Origin: Daphnia pulex
Lineage: Eukaryota > Arthropoda > Branchiopoda > Diplostraca > Daphniidae
Direction: 5' to 3'
NCBI RefSeq assembly: GCF_021134715.1
Contig: NC_060019.1
Location: forward strand, 2,294,001 to 2,358,000
Length of the DNA stretch: 64,000 nt
The notes under the pieces are model-generated. The model saw only the letters and a list, made by a program, of their open reading frames with translations. It ran no database searches and had not been told where the DNA came from. The position numbers were made by a program, and so were the translations under genes. Below are positions 41,557-54,185 of the stretch, in pieces (position 1 is the first letter of the stretch; every line of letters starts with the position of its first letter).

Positions 41557-42487
41557 TGTGGACATTGATTTAAGGTCCAAGTGCCTAGACCAAGCAATTT
41601 TGTCTTCCCCTAGTTAATACGTGCATTTGTCCAGGCACAAAATTCTAGAATAATCACGCATGCACGACGTACATCTTTCATTGATGAGACAAAAACTACT
41701 AGATCATCTACATATGCACGAACTTTGATGCGTTTTCCGTAGTGTTCAATTCCGTCAATACCCCTAGACAAGCAAACTAAAAGCGGTTCAATATAGAGGG
41801 CAAACAGATGGACTGACAGAGGGCACCCCTGTCGCACGGATTGTGCATTGTCCACAGTACCGACTATGTCATTACCGTTCAATGGGCATAGTTCAGTTAT
41901 ACTGTACAGCGTTTTCAACCAATCAACAAAGAGGGGGGGATAGCCCATGGCTGTCATTACTTCCCACAGAACGTCTCGATTGACAAGGTCATATGCTTTC
42001 TCTAAATCGTACGCGATAATGGCGGCCGGTTTGAGAGAAGATACCTCTTTTGATTTACGACCTGTATTATCAATGACATCTCGGATTAAACACAAGCTGT
42101 CAAAGATATAGCGGCCGGGTACACCACCTTTTTGATGTGAGTCTAGAGAGTTTTGAAGAGATTTTCTCAGGCGAAAAGCCAATACTGACGCGATTAACTT
42201 ATAATCGGTATTTAACAAAGAGATTGGTCGGTAATCAGTGATTTTACTCGGTGATGGGATTTTTGGGACTAATCTTATAGCTGCCCTTCCCTGCGACGGC
42301 TGGAGTTTTCTTTTGTCGAGGACGCAATTCATCATTTCCAGAAAATGAACACCAATAACATCCCAAAATTTTATATAAAACTCAAAAGGAATGCCATCTG
42401 TACCCGGGGCCTTGTTCTTTTTAGTTGCCTTAGGGGCGTTGTTAATTTCATCTACTGTGAACGGATCTATAAGAAAGTTGTCACTCT

Positions 42488-42553
42488 CCGGGATCGAACC
42501 TAGTACTCCTCGATTCAACGCTTGAGCGTTTAACGACTGAGCTACCACTGATA
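42488..42553 (-). other. tRNA-like module TL2 (copy F)
   Basis: Boxes unchanged; the flanks differ (NLGVSVVA, PESDNF). Confidence 0.72.
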
Positions 42554-43873
42554 CACCCAAATTGTTTTTAGTGGGTTTTGTACGGGTAAGTGCACCTCTA
42601 ATCCCTTCTAGAAATTTTCCAGCTAATTGGGTATTGGGGGAGGGCTGGTTCTGAAAAATTCTACTAAAGTGTTCAATTATTTCTTGATTAATCTGCTCAG
42701 GTTGGGTAATTTTACAGTTATCATTAGTTTTGAGCTGAGTGATCAGAGACTTCTGGAAATTGCTCGTTGACTTGTTCATATGAAAGGTAGATGGCTCTTC
42801 TTCGGCTATACTTTGAACGCGTGAACGTATTGCAAATCCCCTCAATGCTTCTCGCTCCCAGGCTAGAAACTCACGTTTCAACTCCATGTAACGCGCATGA
42901 TTGAAATTTACATTGTTCACGGTTTCTTTTAGTTGATGTTGGAGAAATTTCCTTTTGACTCTCTGATCACAGATTCTCTTTTTACAATAGTTCATTGATA
43001 ATCGCCTGAGGCTAGGTTTGAAAATAATCTCCCACCAATGATCTACGTTTTCAATACGGGATGGGTGTTGAGACATTTCTTCAATAAAGACATGCACTAA
43101 GTTTATATATTCTTCTTCCTCAAGAATTGATGAGTTAAGTTTCCATAAATTCCTTGACTTGTTCCTCACTACACTAGGAGGGGTGGTGCTATTTATATAC
43201 CCTACGATTGGTCTGTGATCCCCGAGTGGAAAGTCGTGCAAATGGATATCAGAAAATTTTACGTGATGGTGGCAATAAATTCGGTCCAATCTAGCCTGGC
43301 TAGCCGCACAATTGTACGTCCAACAAGGTTCATTTTTCCGAATTTCTCTCCAGACATCTGTTAATGAAAGGGCTTTTACTAAATCTCGGAGGGGTTCTAG
43401 TAATGCTAGTCTAATTTTAGGTGGTGTTGTCTTGCTACTTTTACGGTCATCGATCTCGTCAACGGCATTAAAATCTCCCATTATAATTGCTGGTGCCTTA
43501 TACTGGGCAACATAAGCCGGAATAGTTTGCCCTAGGAAAGAATCTCTATAACTTTTATTTTGGTCACCAGATGGGGCGTAAATACACACGAAAGCAAGAC
43601 CCTTTACTTCCATGGCTATCAGCCTCCCCTCCGGTTCAAACAAAATATTTTTGGCGCTCAGCCCGTGTCGTACTAGGATGGCTGTCCCATGTTGTCTAGG
43701 ACCGAGATTTGTGTGTATCTGGTAATGTTTAGTAAATACGGTGCTAGAGTGAAATACTACTTCTTGCAAACATATAATATCAAGTTTATGATGTAAAAAG
43801 AAATTGAGTATTATTTGAAGTTTGTCAGGTGACGATATTCTGTTGATATTATATGTCGCGATGTTAGTCATGA

Positions 43874-45399
43874 TTAATATTTAAATTTGGGTTTAGAGGG
43901 TTGGGTTTTGTTATCGTGGGCTTTTTTCCTTCTAACGGCCTCCATTGCTTTGAGAGTTTTATCTTCTATGGGGGTTGATGGAGTGCCGAGGGGGACGCCC
44001 AAGGACTCCTGAGTCTCACTCACATGACTAGCCTCCTGGCTATCAAGTTGGCGTTGTCCTGGCTGAATACTCCCACCAGAAAAAGAAATGTCTTCATCAA
44101 GATTTGAAATCGAAACCACCTCGGTTGCATCCATCTCTTCAACCACCTCGTTATCCATCTGATCTATCGTGGATGGAATAGATGGTACTCCAGGTGAGAT
44201 TGGAGCGGGTGGAACATCGTTCCCCCCAGAGAGGGCGGGAAAAGAATTAATGTCCACACCCGGTATCGAAACTGGAACCTCTCGAGTCGGAGACCCGAGT
44301 TCAACCAACTGAGCTACACCAGATTCAATTTCCTCAGCTACCTCGCCCGAGCCAGAGGAAGAGGCAGTACGACTCCTCTTTTTTGATTGTTTTTGTTGGT
44401 CACGGAATTCCCTCGTCTGTTTCATTTTCTTTTTTTTGACCAATTTGGACACAACAGACGAACCTACACAGTTGGTGTCTTCAGCGTCAGCATCGGTGTC
44501 AGAAGAAGATTCAGCTCCATCGGGTTTCGAAATCGGATCCTCTGGAGCTCGATCAAGAACGACAACAGTCGACGTCGTTGGCCTCTGGGCTAACTCGGGG
44601 AATGTATCAGCGTCAACAGTTGGAGAAATTGGCATTTGACCGCCACAAATCGGGCCTGTCTCCTGGGGCTTCCTAACAGTTGTCCTAACTGGGCCACGAT
44701 TTGTTAGTAATACACTACTATAGCTACGTGTTCCAATGGGGCCTTTTGAAATGGTGCTGGGGTTGGTTAAACTACGGGGTTGCTTGGGGCAATTAGCTAA
44801 GACATGGGTGGGAGAATCACACATGCGGCATGGGTGGGAGAATCACACATGCGGCATGTGTGCATTTGCCCTGCATAAGACACCATTATTGGTTCCTTGT
44901 AGCTTCCAAAGGTGATATAAGACGGAATGCTCTTGTGGATTTCCATATCCACGTTGACAATTCCAGTCTTTATCCCGTTCCACCTTGGGAGCGATCTATC
45001 CTGATACGTGTCCCAAAAAATCCGAGAAATCACTCCATACTCACGCAATCTCTTGTTTAGCAGGCTTAGGTCATCATCGAATTTGAAATGTTGAATTCTA
45101 ACGCGTACAAGGTTAACTGACCTATCTCTCACTCTAATTTTGACCTCCTTGCCACTAATGACTACTGATTCTTTAGCACTAAATTTATTCAAAAATTCAA
45201 TATGGTCATTGACGGTCTTGAACCCAATTCGGAAAACGCAAATAGCTCGTCCTGGTAGGCGAGAAACTGCATCAAAGATGCTATCAGATTCATTACTATC
45301 GTGCTCAAAACATTCGTAGAACTCATGCCTGGTCACTTCAGTATTACCAAAAGAGATTTCGGCAGTACGTGGCCAGACGTCTGGGGATTCCGATCCCAT
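43874..45399 (-). pseudogene. ORF1 of element F, 26-bp duplication in the zinc knuckle
   Basis: A 26-bp direct duplication at about 44819-44844 repeats the codons around CRMCDSPTH and shifts the frame. Both flanking parts of the frame are otherwise open. Confidence 0.9.
44257..44323 (-). other. tRNA-like module TL1 (copy F)
   Basis: Boxes as in copy A. Confidence 0.72.
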
Positions 45400-45598
45400 T
45401 TTACCCAAAATAGGGGCAAAAGGACGGGGAGAAAAATGCAAAAAGAGGGAAAAAAACCAAAATGGCGCTCAACAAACAACAAGGGAAACAGGACACACAT
45501 GCAACAATACAACAAAAGAGAAACAAAAAAAAGAACAAATAATTTTTTGACTCACAGCAAGATGTAACACTTGGGAGCTCAGTTAGACACGTCTAGTC

Positions 45599-45634
45599 AC
45601 AGCCGAACGCGCTAGCCAATTGCGCCACAGAGGC
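45599..45634 (-). pseudogene. tRNA-Asn 5' half, split by element F
   Basis: Junction identical to copy A. Confidence 0.92.
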
Positions 45635-45739
45635 ATGCTGGTTGATTAACGACACACTCGTCAAGATCAACAGGCAAACCAAACATTACCTTTTTTTAGT
45701 GTGGCCAACGCTAATAAAATGTTGCAGAAACATTGTGGG

Positions 45740-45812
45740 GCTTCCATAGTGTAGAGGTTATCACGTCGGCTTCACACGCTGAAGGTCCTCAGTTCGATCC
45801 TGAGTGGAAGCA
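45740..45812 (+). tRNA. tRNA-Val-CAC: tRNA-Val(CAC)
   Basis: Matches the copy at 742-814. Confidence 0.95.
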
Positions 45813-46042
45813 TCAGTATAACGTTAGGAAAAAATAATCGTAGGAGAAAAGGAAATGAAATGGAATTAATAACTTGTAATGTATCTTATCTTGATGACAA
45901 CTAGACTAGAACAAGTAGACATCTGGAAACTACACACAGACAACCAACCAATCATAGTAAAAGTTATCTCACGGTTCCTGGAAAGGAAAAAATGTCGTCA
46001 ATAAGACTTGGTTCATTACATTGGAATAGAGCGCAATAGTAA

Positions 46043-46115
46043 GCCTGGCTAGCTCAGTCGGTAGAGCATGAGACTCTTAATCTCAGGGTCGGGGGTTCGA
46101 GCCCCCCGTTGGGCG
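46043..46115 (+). tRNA. tRNA-Lys-CTT: tRNA-Lys(CTT)
   Basis: Matches the copy at 1045-1117. Confidence 0.96.
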
Positions 46116-46213
46116 TCATATATTTGCAAATAAATGCAGATGAAAGTTAGAAGTTGGGAGACGATCGTTAGAATTTTGTAATCATTCCAGAATAATTCTA
46201 TAGCGGAATTGTA

Positions 46214-46286
46214 GTTTCCATAGTGTAGTGGTTAGCACGTCGGCCTAACACGCTGAAGGTCCTCGGTTCGATCCTGGGTGGAAACA
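46214..46286 (+). tRNA. tRNA-Val-AAC: tRNA-Val(AAC), A- and B-box variant
   Basis: Has GGTTAGCACG in the D arm and GGTTCGATCCT as B box, both closer to the eukaryotic consensus. Confidence 0.95.
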
Positions 46287-46801
46287 GGCCAATGTATTTT
46301 TAGAAAGACTATCAAAAAAGCACATTTTGGTTTTTTGAAAAAGCCAAGCATTCATGTTTCTTGTGAAAATGAAATCTACATTATGACAATGTGAAGATAT
46401 TCGCAATGCTGTATCCGGAGGAAGTCAACAGAAAGCGGGAAATCAATGATGACTGTGGTTGTTGAAAAAGGTGCTATAACCCCGAAGAGACTTCTTCTGT
46501 AGCCAAACGTCAATGACTGTGGTTTTAGGGAAATGAGAAATGACTTGCTCTGGATGGGGAAGAATTCCATAAACACCGGAGGGGAATCTATATAGATTAC
46601 ACCTGAACCTGGAACAGTAGCTCCAAACAGTGGAAGAACATCATGTGCGTGCACCCTACGCTGCAAATGTTCAGTAGATTTAACAGTCATCAGTTAAAGA
46701 AGCCATATCGCGAGTGTGCGCTCTTCATTGGACGCTTTAGTTGGTTAAAGGAGTCATGAGGCGAAGAAATTGAATTAAAACAACAGTAGTCATTCACCAT
46801 G

Positions 46802-46875
46802 CGCCCCTGGGTGGGATCGAACCACCAGCCTTCCGGTTAACAGAAGAACGCGCTAGCCAATTGCGCCACAGAGGC
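46802..46875 (-). pseudogene. tRNA-Asn(GTT), anticodon stem broken
   Basis: The 5' anticodon-stem strand reads TTCTT instead of TTCGG, so the two loop-proximal pairs are lost. No element is inserted. Confidence 0.7.
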
Positions 46876-46980
46876 ATGCTGGTTGATTAACGACACACTC
46901 GTCAAGATCAACAGGCAAACCAAACATTACCTTTTTTTAGTGTGGCCAACACTAATAAAATGTTGCAGAAACATTGTGGG

Positions 46981-47053
46981 GCTTCCATAGTGTAGAGGTT
47001 ATCACGTCGGCTTCACACGCTGAAGGTCCTCAGTTCGATCCTGAGTGGAAGCA
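46981..47053 (+). tRNA. tRNA-Val-CAC: tRNA-Val(CAC)
   Basis: Matches the copy at 742-814. Confidence 0.95.
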
Positions 47054-47283
47054 TCAGTATAACGTTAGGAAAAAATAATCGTAGGAGAAAAGGAAATGAA
47101 ATGGAATTAATAACTTGTAATGTATCTTATCTTGATGACAACTAGACTAGAACAAGTAGACATCTGGAAACTACACACAGACAACCAACCAATCATAGTA
47201 AAAGTTATCTCACGGTTCCTGGAAAGGAAAAAATGTCGTCAATAAGACTTGGTTCATTACATTGGAATAGAGCGCAATAGTAA

Positions 47284-47356
47284 GCCTGGCTAGCTCAGTC
47301 GGTAGAGCATGAGACTCTTAATCTCAGGGTCGGGGGTTCGAGCCCCCCGTTGGGCG
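47284..47356 (+). tRNA. tRNA-Lys-CTT: tRNA-Lys(CTT)
   Basis: Matches the copy at 1045-1117. Confidence 0.96.
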
Positions 47357-47454
47357 TCATATATTTGCAAATAAATGCAGATGAAGGTTAGAAGTTGGGA
47401 GACGATCGTTAGAATTTTGTAATCATTCCAGAATAATTCTATAGCGGAATTGTA

Positions 47455-47523
47455 GTTTCCATAGTGTAGTGGTTAGCACGTCGGCCTAACACGCTGAAGG
47501 TCCTCAGTTCGATCCTGGGAACA
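47455..47523 (+). pseudogene. tRNA-Val(AAC), acceptor stem partly deleted
   Basis: Four bases are missing between the T stem and the 3' end (CCTGGGAACAGG), so the acceptor stem cannot form. Confidence 0.85.
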
Positions 47524-48038
47524 GGACAATGTATTTTTAGAAAGACTATCAAAAAAGCACATTTTGTTTTTTTGAAAAAGCCAAGCATTCATGTTTCTTG
47601 TGAAAATGAAATCTACATTATGACAATGTGAAGATATTCGCAATGCTGTATCCGGAGGAAGTCAACAGAAAGCGGGAAATCAATGATGACTGTGGTTGTT
47701 GAAAAAGGTGCTATAACCCCGAAGAGACTTCTTCTGTAGCCAAACGTCAATGACTGTTGTTTTAGGGAAATGAGAAATGACTTGCTCTGGATGGGGAAGA
47801 ATTCCATAAACACCGGAGGGGAATCTATATAGATTACACCTGAACCTGGAACAGTAGCTCCGAACAGTGGAAGAACATCATGTGCGTGCACCCTACGCTG
47901 CAAATGTTCAGTAGATTTAACAGTCATCAGTTAAAGAAGCCATATCGCGAGTGTGCGCTCTTCATTGGACGCTTTAGTTGGTTAAAGGAGTCATGAGGCG
48001 AAGAAATTGAATTAAAACAACAGTAGTCATTCACCATG

Positions 48039-48073
48039 CGCCCCTGGGTGGGATCGAACCACCAGCCTTCCGG
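48039..48073 (-). pseudogene. tRNA-Asn 3' half, split by element G
   Basis: Ends CCGG on + before T14. The 5' half is at 52983-53018. Confidence 0.92.
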
Positions 48074-49538
48074 TTTTTTTTTTTTTTATTTAAACGATTT
48101 ATTGTCACAATTAAAATTTAAATTTCTTTACAGATACTTGGGGCATTTACGAGATTTGTGACATAAGTGACTTGCTGTGGCCAAGGAGAAGCATTACAAA
48201 GAGAAAAAGAAAACATTTCGAGACGGAAATGAAAGAGGACAAATGATTTTAGTAAAACAAAATGTGGAATTTAACAATACGACATCTGGGGGGGGGGATC
48301 CAAGAAATAACTGTAATGAGAGAACAATGTTGTATAAAGATAAGAAGAAATCTGTTGAGAATTTTGAGAGGGAATATTTATGGATTGGAAGGTGACATCT
48401 GGGGAGAATTTTTTGAATGAAGGAGGCTTGACCAGAGAGACTGTATTTCATTGATGGCTGGGGTGAGGTTTTTGCTGCGGGCGGTCCAGACGGTGATGAT
48501 GTAGGATTGTATGAGTGCCAGTATTTTCTCTTTATTGGGGCCATTTCCAATGTCTCCATTTATTGTTGATTTGAGTGGTTTTTGACATCCAAGTTTCGTT
48601 AGTTGAATTCGAAGCCATAAACTGATGTGGACTTTCTCGGAACAGAGTAACATAAGATGGTCATCAGTTTCTTGGCCGCCATTGCATAGAGGACATTGGT
48701 CATTTCTAGAAAGTCTGAGGCTTGTGAGGCGCATTTTGGTAGGGAGCTGATTATGGTTGAAATCCCAGATAAGTTCAGCGTTTCTTCCTTTCATTTTGGC
48801 CACCCAACGCCAGATGGAAGCCCAGTCGAGGTCTGGTTTCGCAACTTCGGTTCTCCCTGGTTGCCCAAGGTTAGCGATCAGGTGATTGTAGGTGGCGCGG
48901 TGATTGGATACGGTTGACGATGTGAAGATGCCAGCTTTAAGTAGATCGGTGATGGTTGAAAGTGCGGTGGTGAAGTATGGATGTGATGAATGGGTTGCAT
49001 TAAATCTGGGCTGGGTGATTTGTTGAAGGAGATTCTTGAGGTGTGGACCCAACCAATAAACGGCTGCAGCTCTCTCAATAGCCTCGGGATGGATTAAAGA
49101 TTTAAAGATTTGACGGGTGAAAAGGGATTGGAAGAATTGAAAAAGTAAGGTGACTCCAAGTCCACCTTGGAGTCGGGGGCGGATCAAAACATTTAGGGGT
49201 GGGTGCTCTCTTCGTTGTGCCCAAAGAAATTTGTTGCATTTTTGTTGGAAGAGAAGGGCTTGGGTTTTGTTGCAAGGGAGTACATGAGCTATATGAACAA
49301 GTTGTGATAAGACATGTTGTTTGATGAATAGGACGCGACCATAAAAAGTGAAATGACGGTGTGTGTTTGTGATAAGAATATTTTGTATGATGTTGAACTG
49401 TCTTTGCCAATTGTCTCTTACTGTTGTTTTTATTTCAGAAGAAAAAGTAATTCCAAGTATTTTCAAATTGTCTACTTGAGTTATCCAATCATGTGGCCAA
49501 GTACGTTTAGGATGAGTTTGATTGAAATTGCTTCTACG

Positions 49539-49602
49539 TGGGATCGAACTCCTAACCTCAGGAATCCCAGCCGACGCCGCTACCGTCTGCGCTACTACGG
49601 CC
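49539..49602 (-). other. tRNA-like module TL3 (copy G)
   Basis: As in copy F. Confidence 0.72.
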
Positions 49603-50533
49603 TGTGGACATTGATTTAAGGTCCAAGTGCCTAGACCAAGCAATTTTGTCTTCCCCTAGTTAATACGTGCATTTGTCCAGGCACAAAATTCTAGAATAAT
49701 CACGCATGCACGACGTACATCTTTCATTGATGAGACAAAAACTACTAGATCATCTACATATGCACGAACTTTGATGCGTTTTCCGTAGTGTTCAATTCCG
49801 TCAATACCCCTAGACAAGCAAACTAAAAGCGGTTCAATATAGAGGGCAAACAGATGGACTGACAGAGGGCACCCCTGTCGCACGGATTGTGCATTGTCCA
49901 CAGTACCGACTATGTCATTACCGTTCAATGGGCATAGTTCAGTTATACTGTACAGCGTTTTCAACCAATCAACAAAGAGGGGGGGATAGCCCATGGCTGT
50001 CATTACTTCCCACAGAACGTCTCGATTGACAAGGTCATATGCTTTCTCTAAATCGTACGCGATAATGGCGGCCGGTTTGAGAGAAGATACCTCTTTTGAT
50101 TTACGACCTGTATTATCAATGACATCTCGGATTAAACACAAGCTGTCAAAGATATAGCGGCCGGGTACACCACCTTTTTGATGTGAGTCTAGAGAGTTTT
50201 GAAGAGATTTTCTCAGGCGAAAAGCCAATACTGACGCGATTAACTTATAATCGGTATTTAACAAAGAGATTGGTCGGTAATCAGTGATTTTACTCGGTGA
50301 TGGGATTTTTGGGACTAATCTTATAGCTGCCCTTCCCTGCGACGGCTGGAGTTTTCTTTTGTCGAGGACGCAATTCATCATTTCCAGAAAATGAACACCA
50401 ATAACATCCCAAAATTTTATATAAAACTCAAAAGGAATGCCATCTGTACCCGGGGCCTTGTTCTTTTTAGTTGCCTTAGGGGCGTTGTTAATTTCATCTA
50501 CTGTGAACGGATCTATAAGAAAGTTGTCACTCT

Positions 50534-50599
50534 CCGGGATCGAACCTAGTACTCCTCGATTCAACGCTTGAGCGTTTAACGACTGAGCTACCACTGATA
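50534..50599 (-). other. tRNA-like module TL2 (copy G)
   Basis: As in copy F. Confidence 0.72.
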
Positions 50600-51895
50600 C
50601 ACCCAAATTGTTTTTAGTGGGTTTTGTACGGGTAAGTGCACCTCTAATCCCTTCTAGAAATTTTCCAGCTAATTGGGTATTGGGGGAGGGCTGGTTCTGA
50701 AAAATTCTACTAAAGTGTTCAATTATTTCTTGATTAATCTGCTCAGGTTGGGTAATTTTACAGTTATCATTAGTTTTGAGCTGAGTGATCAGAGACTTCT
50801 GGAAATTGCTCGTTGACTTGTTCATATGAAAGGTAGATGGCTCTTCTTCGGCTATACTTTGAACGCGTGAACGTATTGCAAATCCCCTCAATGCTTCTCG
50901 CTCCCAGGCTAGAAACTCACGTTTCAACTCCATGTAACGCGCATGATTGAAATTTACATTGTTCACGGTTTCTTTTAGTTGATGTTGGAGAAATTTCCTT
51001 TTGACTCTCTGATCACAGATTCTCTTTTTACAATAGTTCATTGATAATCGCCTGAGGCTAGGTTTGAAAATAATCTCCCACCAATGATCTACGTTTTCAA
51101 TACGGGATGGGTGTTGAGACATTTCTTCAATAAAGACATGCACTAAGTTTATATATTCTTCTTCCTCAAGAATTGATGAGTTAAGTTTCCATAAATTCCT
51201 TGACTTGTTCCTCACTACACTAGGAGGGGTGGTGCTATTTATATACCCTACGATTGGTCTGTGATCCCCGAGTGGAAAGTCGTGCAAATGGATATCAGAA
51301 AATTTTACGTGATGGTGGCAATAAATTCGGTCCAATCTAGCCTGGCTAGCCGCACAATTGTACGTCCAACAAGGTTCATTTTTCCGAATTTCTCTCCAGA
51401 CATCTGTTAATGAAAGGGCTTTTACTAAATCTCGGAGGGGTTCTAGTAATGCTAGTCTAATTTTAGGTGGTGTTGTCTTGCTACTTTTACGGTCATCGAT
51501 CTCGTCAACGGCATTAAAATCTCCCAATATAATTGCTGGTGCCTTATACTGGGCAACATAAGCCGGAATAGTTTGCCCTAGGAAAGAATCTCTATAACTT
51601 TTATTTTGGTCACCAGATGGGGCGTAAATACACACGAAAGCAAGACCCTTTACTTCCATGGCTATCAGCCTCCCCTCCGGTTCAAACAAAATGTTTTTGG
51701 CGCTCAGCCCGTGTCGTACTAGGATGGCTGTCCCATGTTGTCTAGGACCAAGATTTGTGTGTATCTGGTAATGTTTAGTAAATACGGTGCTAGAGTGAAA
51801 TACTACTTCTTGCAAACATATAATATCAAGTTTATGATGTAAAAAGAAATTGAGTATTATTTGAAGTTTGTCAGGTGACGATATTCTGTTGATAT

Positions 51896-52783
51896 TGCAG
51901 CATCGGTGTCAGAAGAAGATTCAGCTCCATCGGGTTTCGAAATCGGATCCTCTGGAGCTCCATCAAGAACGACAACAGTCGACGTCGTTGGCCTCTGGGC
52001 TAACTCGGGGAATGTATCAGCGTCAACAGTTGGAGAAATTGGCATTTGACCGCCACCAATCGGGCCTGTCTCCTGGGGCTTCCTAACAGTTGTCCTAACT
52101 GGGCCACGATTTGTTAGTAATACACTACTATAGCTACGTGTTCCAATGGGGCCTTTTGAAATGGTGCTGGGGTTGGTTAAACTACGGGGTTGCTTGGGGC
52201 AATTAGCTAAGACATGGGTGGGAGAATCACACATGCGGCATGTGTGCATTTGCCCTGCATAAGACACCATTATTGGTTCCTTGTAGCTTCCAAAGGTGAT
52301 ATAAGACGGAATGCTCTTGTGGATTTCCATATCCACGTTGACAATTCCAGTCTTTATCCCGTTCCACCTTGGGAGCGATCTATCCTGATACGTGTCCCAA
52401 AAAATCCGAGAAATCACTCCATACTCACGCAATCTCTTGTTTAGCAGGCTTAGGTCATCATCGAATTTGAAATGTTGAATTCTAACGCGTACAAGGTTAA
52501 CTGACCTATCTCTCACTCTAATTTTGACCTCCTTGCCACTAATGACTACTGATTCTTTAGCACTAAATTTATTCAAAAATTCAATATGGTCATTGACGGT
52601 CTTGAACCCAATTCGGAAAACGCAAATAGCTCGTCCTGGTAGGCGAGAAACTGCATCAAAGATGCTATCAGATTCATTACTATCGTGCTCAAAACATTCG
52701 TAGAACTCATGCCTGGTCACTTCAGTATTACCAAAAGAGATTTCGGCAGTACGTGGCCAGACGTCTGGGGATTCCGATCCCAT
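51896..52783 (-). pseudogene. ORF1 of element G, 3' part deleted
   Basis: About 296 codons from ATG 52783, including the CCHC knuckle, are open up to the deletion joint. The frame then runs on in the wrong phase of ORF2 for a few codons. The TL1 region is deleted. Confidence 0.88.
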
Positions 52784-52982
52784 TTTACCCAAAATAGGGG
52801 CAAAAGGACGGGGAGAAAAATGCAAAAAGAGGGAAAAAAACCAAAATGGCGCTCAACAAACAACAAGGGAAACAGGACACGCATGCAACAATACAACAAA
52901 AGAGAAACAAAAAAAAGAACAAATAATTTTTTGACTCACAGCAAGATGTCACACTTGGGAGCTCAGTTATACACGTCTAGTC

Positions 52983-53018
52983 ACAGCCGAACGCGCTAGC
53001 CAATTGCGCCACAGAGGC
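52983..53018 (-). pseudogene. tRNA-Asn 5' half, split by element G
   Basis: Junction identical to copy A. Confidence 0.92.
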
Positions 53019-53123
53019 ATGCTGGTTGATTAACGACACACTCGTCAAGATCAACAGGCAAACCAAACATTACCTTTTTTTAGTGTGGCCAACGCTAATA
53101 AAATGTTGCAGAAACATTGTGGG

Positions 53124-53196
53124 GCTTCCATAGTGTAGAGGTTATCACGTCGGCTTCACACGCTGAAGGTCCTCAGTTCGATCCTGAGTGGAAGCA
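53124..53196 (+). tRNA. tRNA-Val-CAC: tRNA-Val(CAC)
   Basis: Matches the copy at 742-814. Confidence 0.95.
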
Positions 53197-53426
53197 TCAG
53201 TATAACGTTAGGAAAAAATAATCGTAGGAGAAAAGGAAATGAAATGGAATTAATAACTTGTAATGTATCTTATCTTGATGACAACTAGACTAGAACAAGT
53301 AGACATCTGGAAACTACACACAGACAACCAACCAATCATAGTAAAAGTTATCTCACGGTTCCTGGAAAGTAAAAAATGTCGTCAATAAGACTTGGTTCAT
53401 TACATTGGAATAGAGCGCAATAGTAA

Positions 53427-53499
53427 GCCTGGCTAGCTCAGTCGGTAGAGCATGAGACTCTTAATCTCAGGGTCGGGGGTTCGAGCCCCCCGTTGGGCG
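53427..53499 (+). tRNA. tRNA-Lys-CTT: tRNA-Lys(CTT)
   Basis: Matches the copy at 1045-1117. Confidence 0.96.
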
Positions 53500-53597
53500 T
53501 CATATATTTGCAAATAAATGCAGATGAAAGTTAGAAGTTGGGAGACGATCGTTAGAATTTTGTAATCATTACAGAATAATTCTATAGCGGAATTGTA

Positions 53598-53670
53598 GTT
53601 TCCATAGTGTAGTGGTTAGCACGTCGGCCTAACACGCTGAAGGTCCTCGGTTCGATCCTGGGTGGAAACA
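53598..53670 (+). tRNA. tRNA-Val-AAC: tRNA-Val(AAC), A- and B-box variant
   Basis: Same variants as the copy at 46214. Confidence 0.95.
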
Positions 53671-54185
53671 GGCCAATGTATTTTTAGAAAGACTATCAAA
53701 AAAGCACATTTTGGTTTTTTGAAAAAGCCAAGCATTCATGTTTCTTGTGAAAATGAAATCTACATTATGACAATGTGAAGATATTCGCAATGCTGTATCC
53801 GGAGGAAGTCAACAGAAAGCGGGAAATCAATGATGACTGTGGTTGTTGAAAAAGGTGCTATAACCCCGAAGAGACTTCTTCTGTAGCCAAACGTCAATGA
53901 CTGTTGTTTTAGGGAAATGAGAAATGACTTGCTCTGGATGGGGAAGAATTCCATAAACACCGGAGGGGAATCTATATAGATTACACCTGAACCTGGAACA
54001 GTAGCTCCGAACAGTGGAAGAACATCATGTGCGTGCACCCTACGCTGCAAATGTTCAGTAGATTTAACAGTCATCAGTTAAAGAAGCCATATCGCGAGTG
54101 TGCGCTCTTCATTGGACGCTTTAGTTGGTTAAAGGAGTCATGAGGCGAAGAAATTGAATTAAAACAACAGTAGTCATTCACCATG

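Larger units (their letters stand above)
40332..43871 (-). pseudogene. ORF2 of element F, one in-frame amber codon
   Basis: 3,540 nt. The only visible lesion is TAG at 41610-41612 in place of Lys in ARINKGKTKLL, just after the YVDD block. The resulting 753-aa product would keep endonuclease and RT core but lose thumb and C-terminal finger. Confidence 0.92.
40029..45598 (-). mobile_element. Non-LTR retrotransposon copy F, full length
   Basis: 5,570 bp with an A13 tail and a C-run of ten. It carries one amber codon in ORF2 and a 26-bp tandem duplication in ORF1. The amber is shared with copy G. Confidence 0.95.
39406..46213. repeat. Array unit 14, carrying element F
   Basis: Spacer 39479-39993 holds the ORF 39568-39882. 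Units 14 and 16 carry sister elements and flank the empty unit 15, which fits a two-unit duplication. Confidence 0.9.
46214..47454. repeat. Array unit 15 (empty)
   Basis: 1,241 bp. Spacer 46287-46801 holds the ORF 46376-46690. Its tRNA-Asn is uninterrupted but has a broken anticodon stem. Confidence 0.9.
48378..51895 (-). pseudogene. ORF2 of element G, start deleted and amber codon
   Basis: Begins at the equivalent of codon 8 (NIN of TYNIN) because the ATG is deleted. It has TAG at 49656-49658, at the same Lys codon as in F. RT and finger motifs are otherwise kept. Confidence 0.9.
48074..52982 (-). mobile_element. Non-LTR retrotransposon copy G, internal deletion
   Basis: 4,909 bp with an A14 tail. 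It shares the ORF2 amber with F but lacks the 26-bp ORF1 duplication. About 637 bp spanning the ORF1 3' end and the first seven codons of ORF2 are missing; the break is at about 51895, with one extra base at the joint. Confidence 0.94.
47455..53597. repeat. Array unit 16, carrying element G
   Basis: Spacer 47524-48038 holds the ORF 47613-47927. The unit starts with a truncated tRNA-Val(AAC). Confidence 0.9.
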
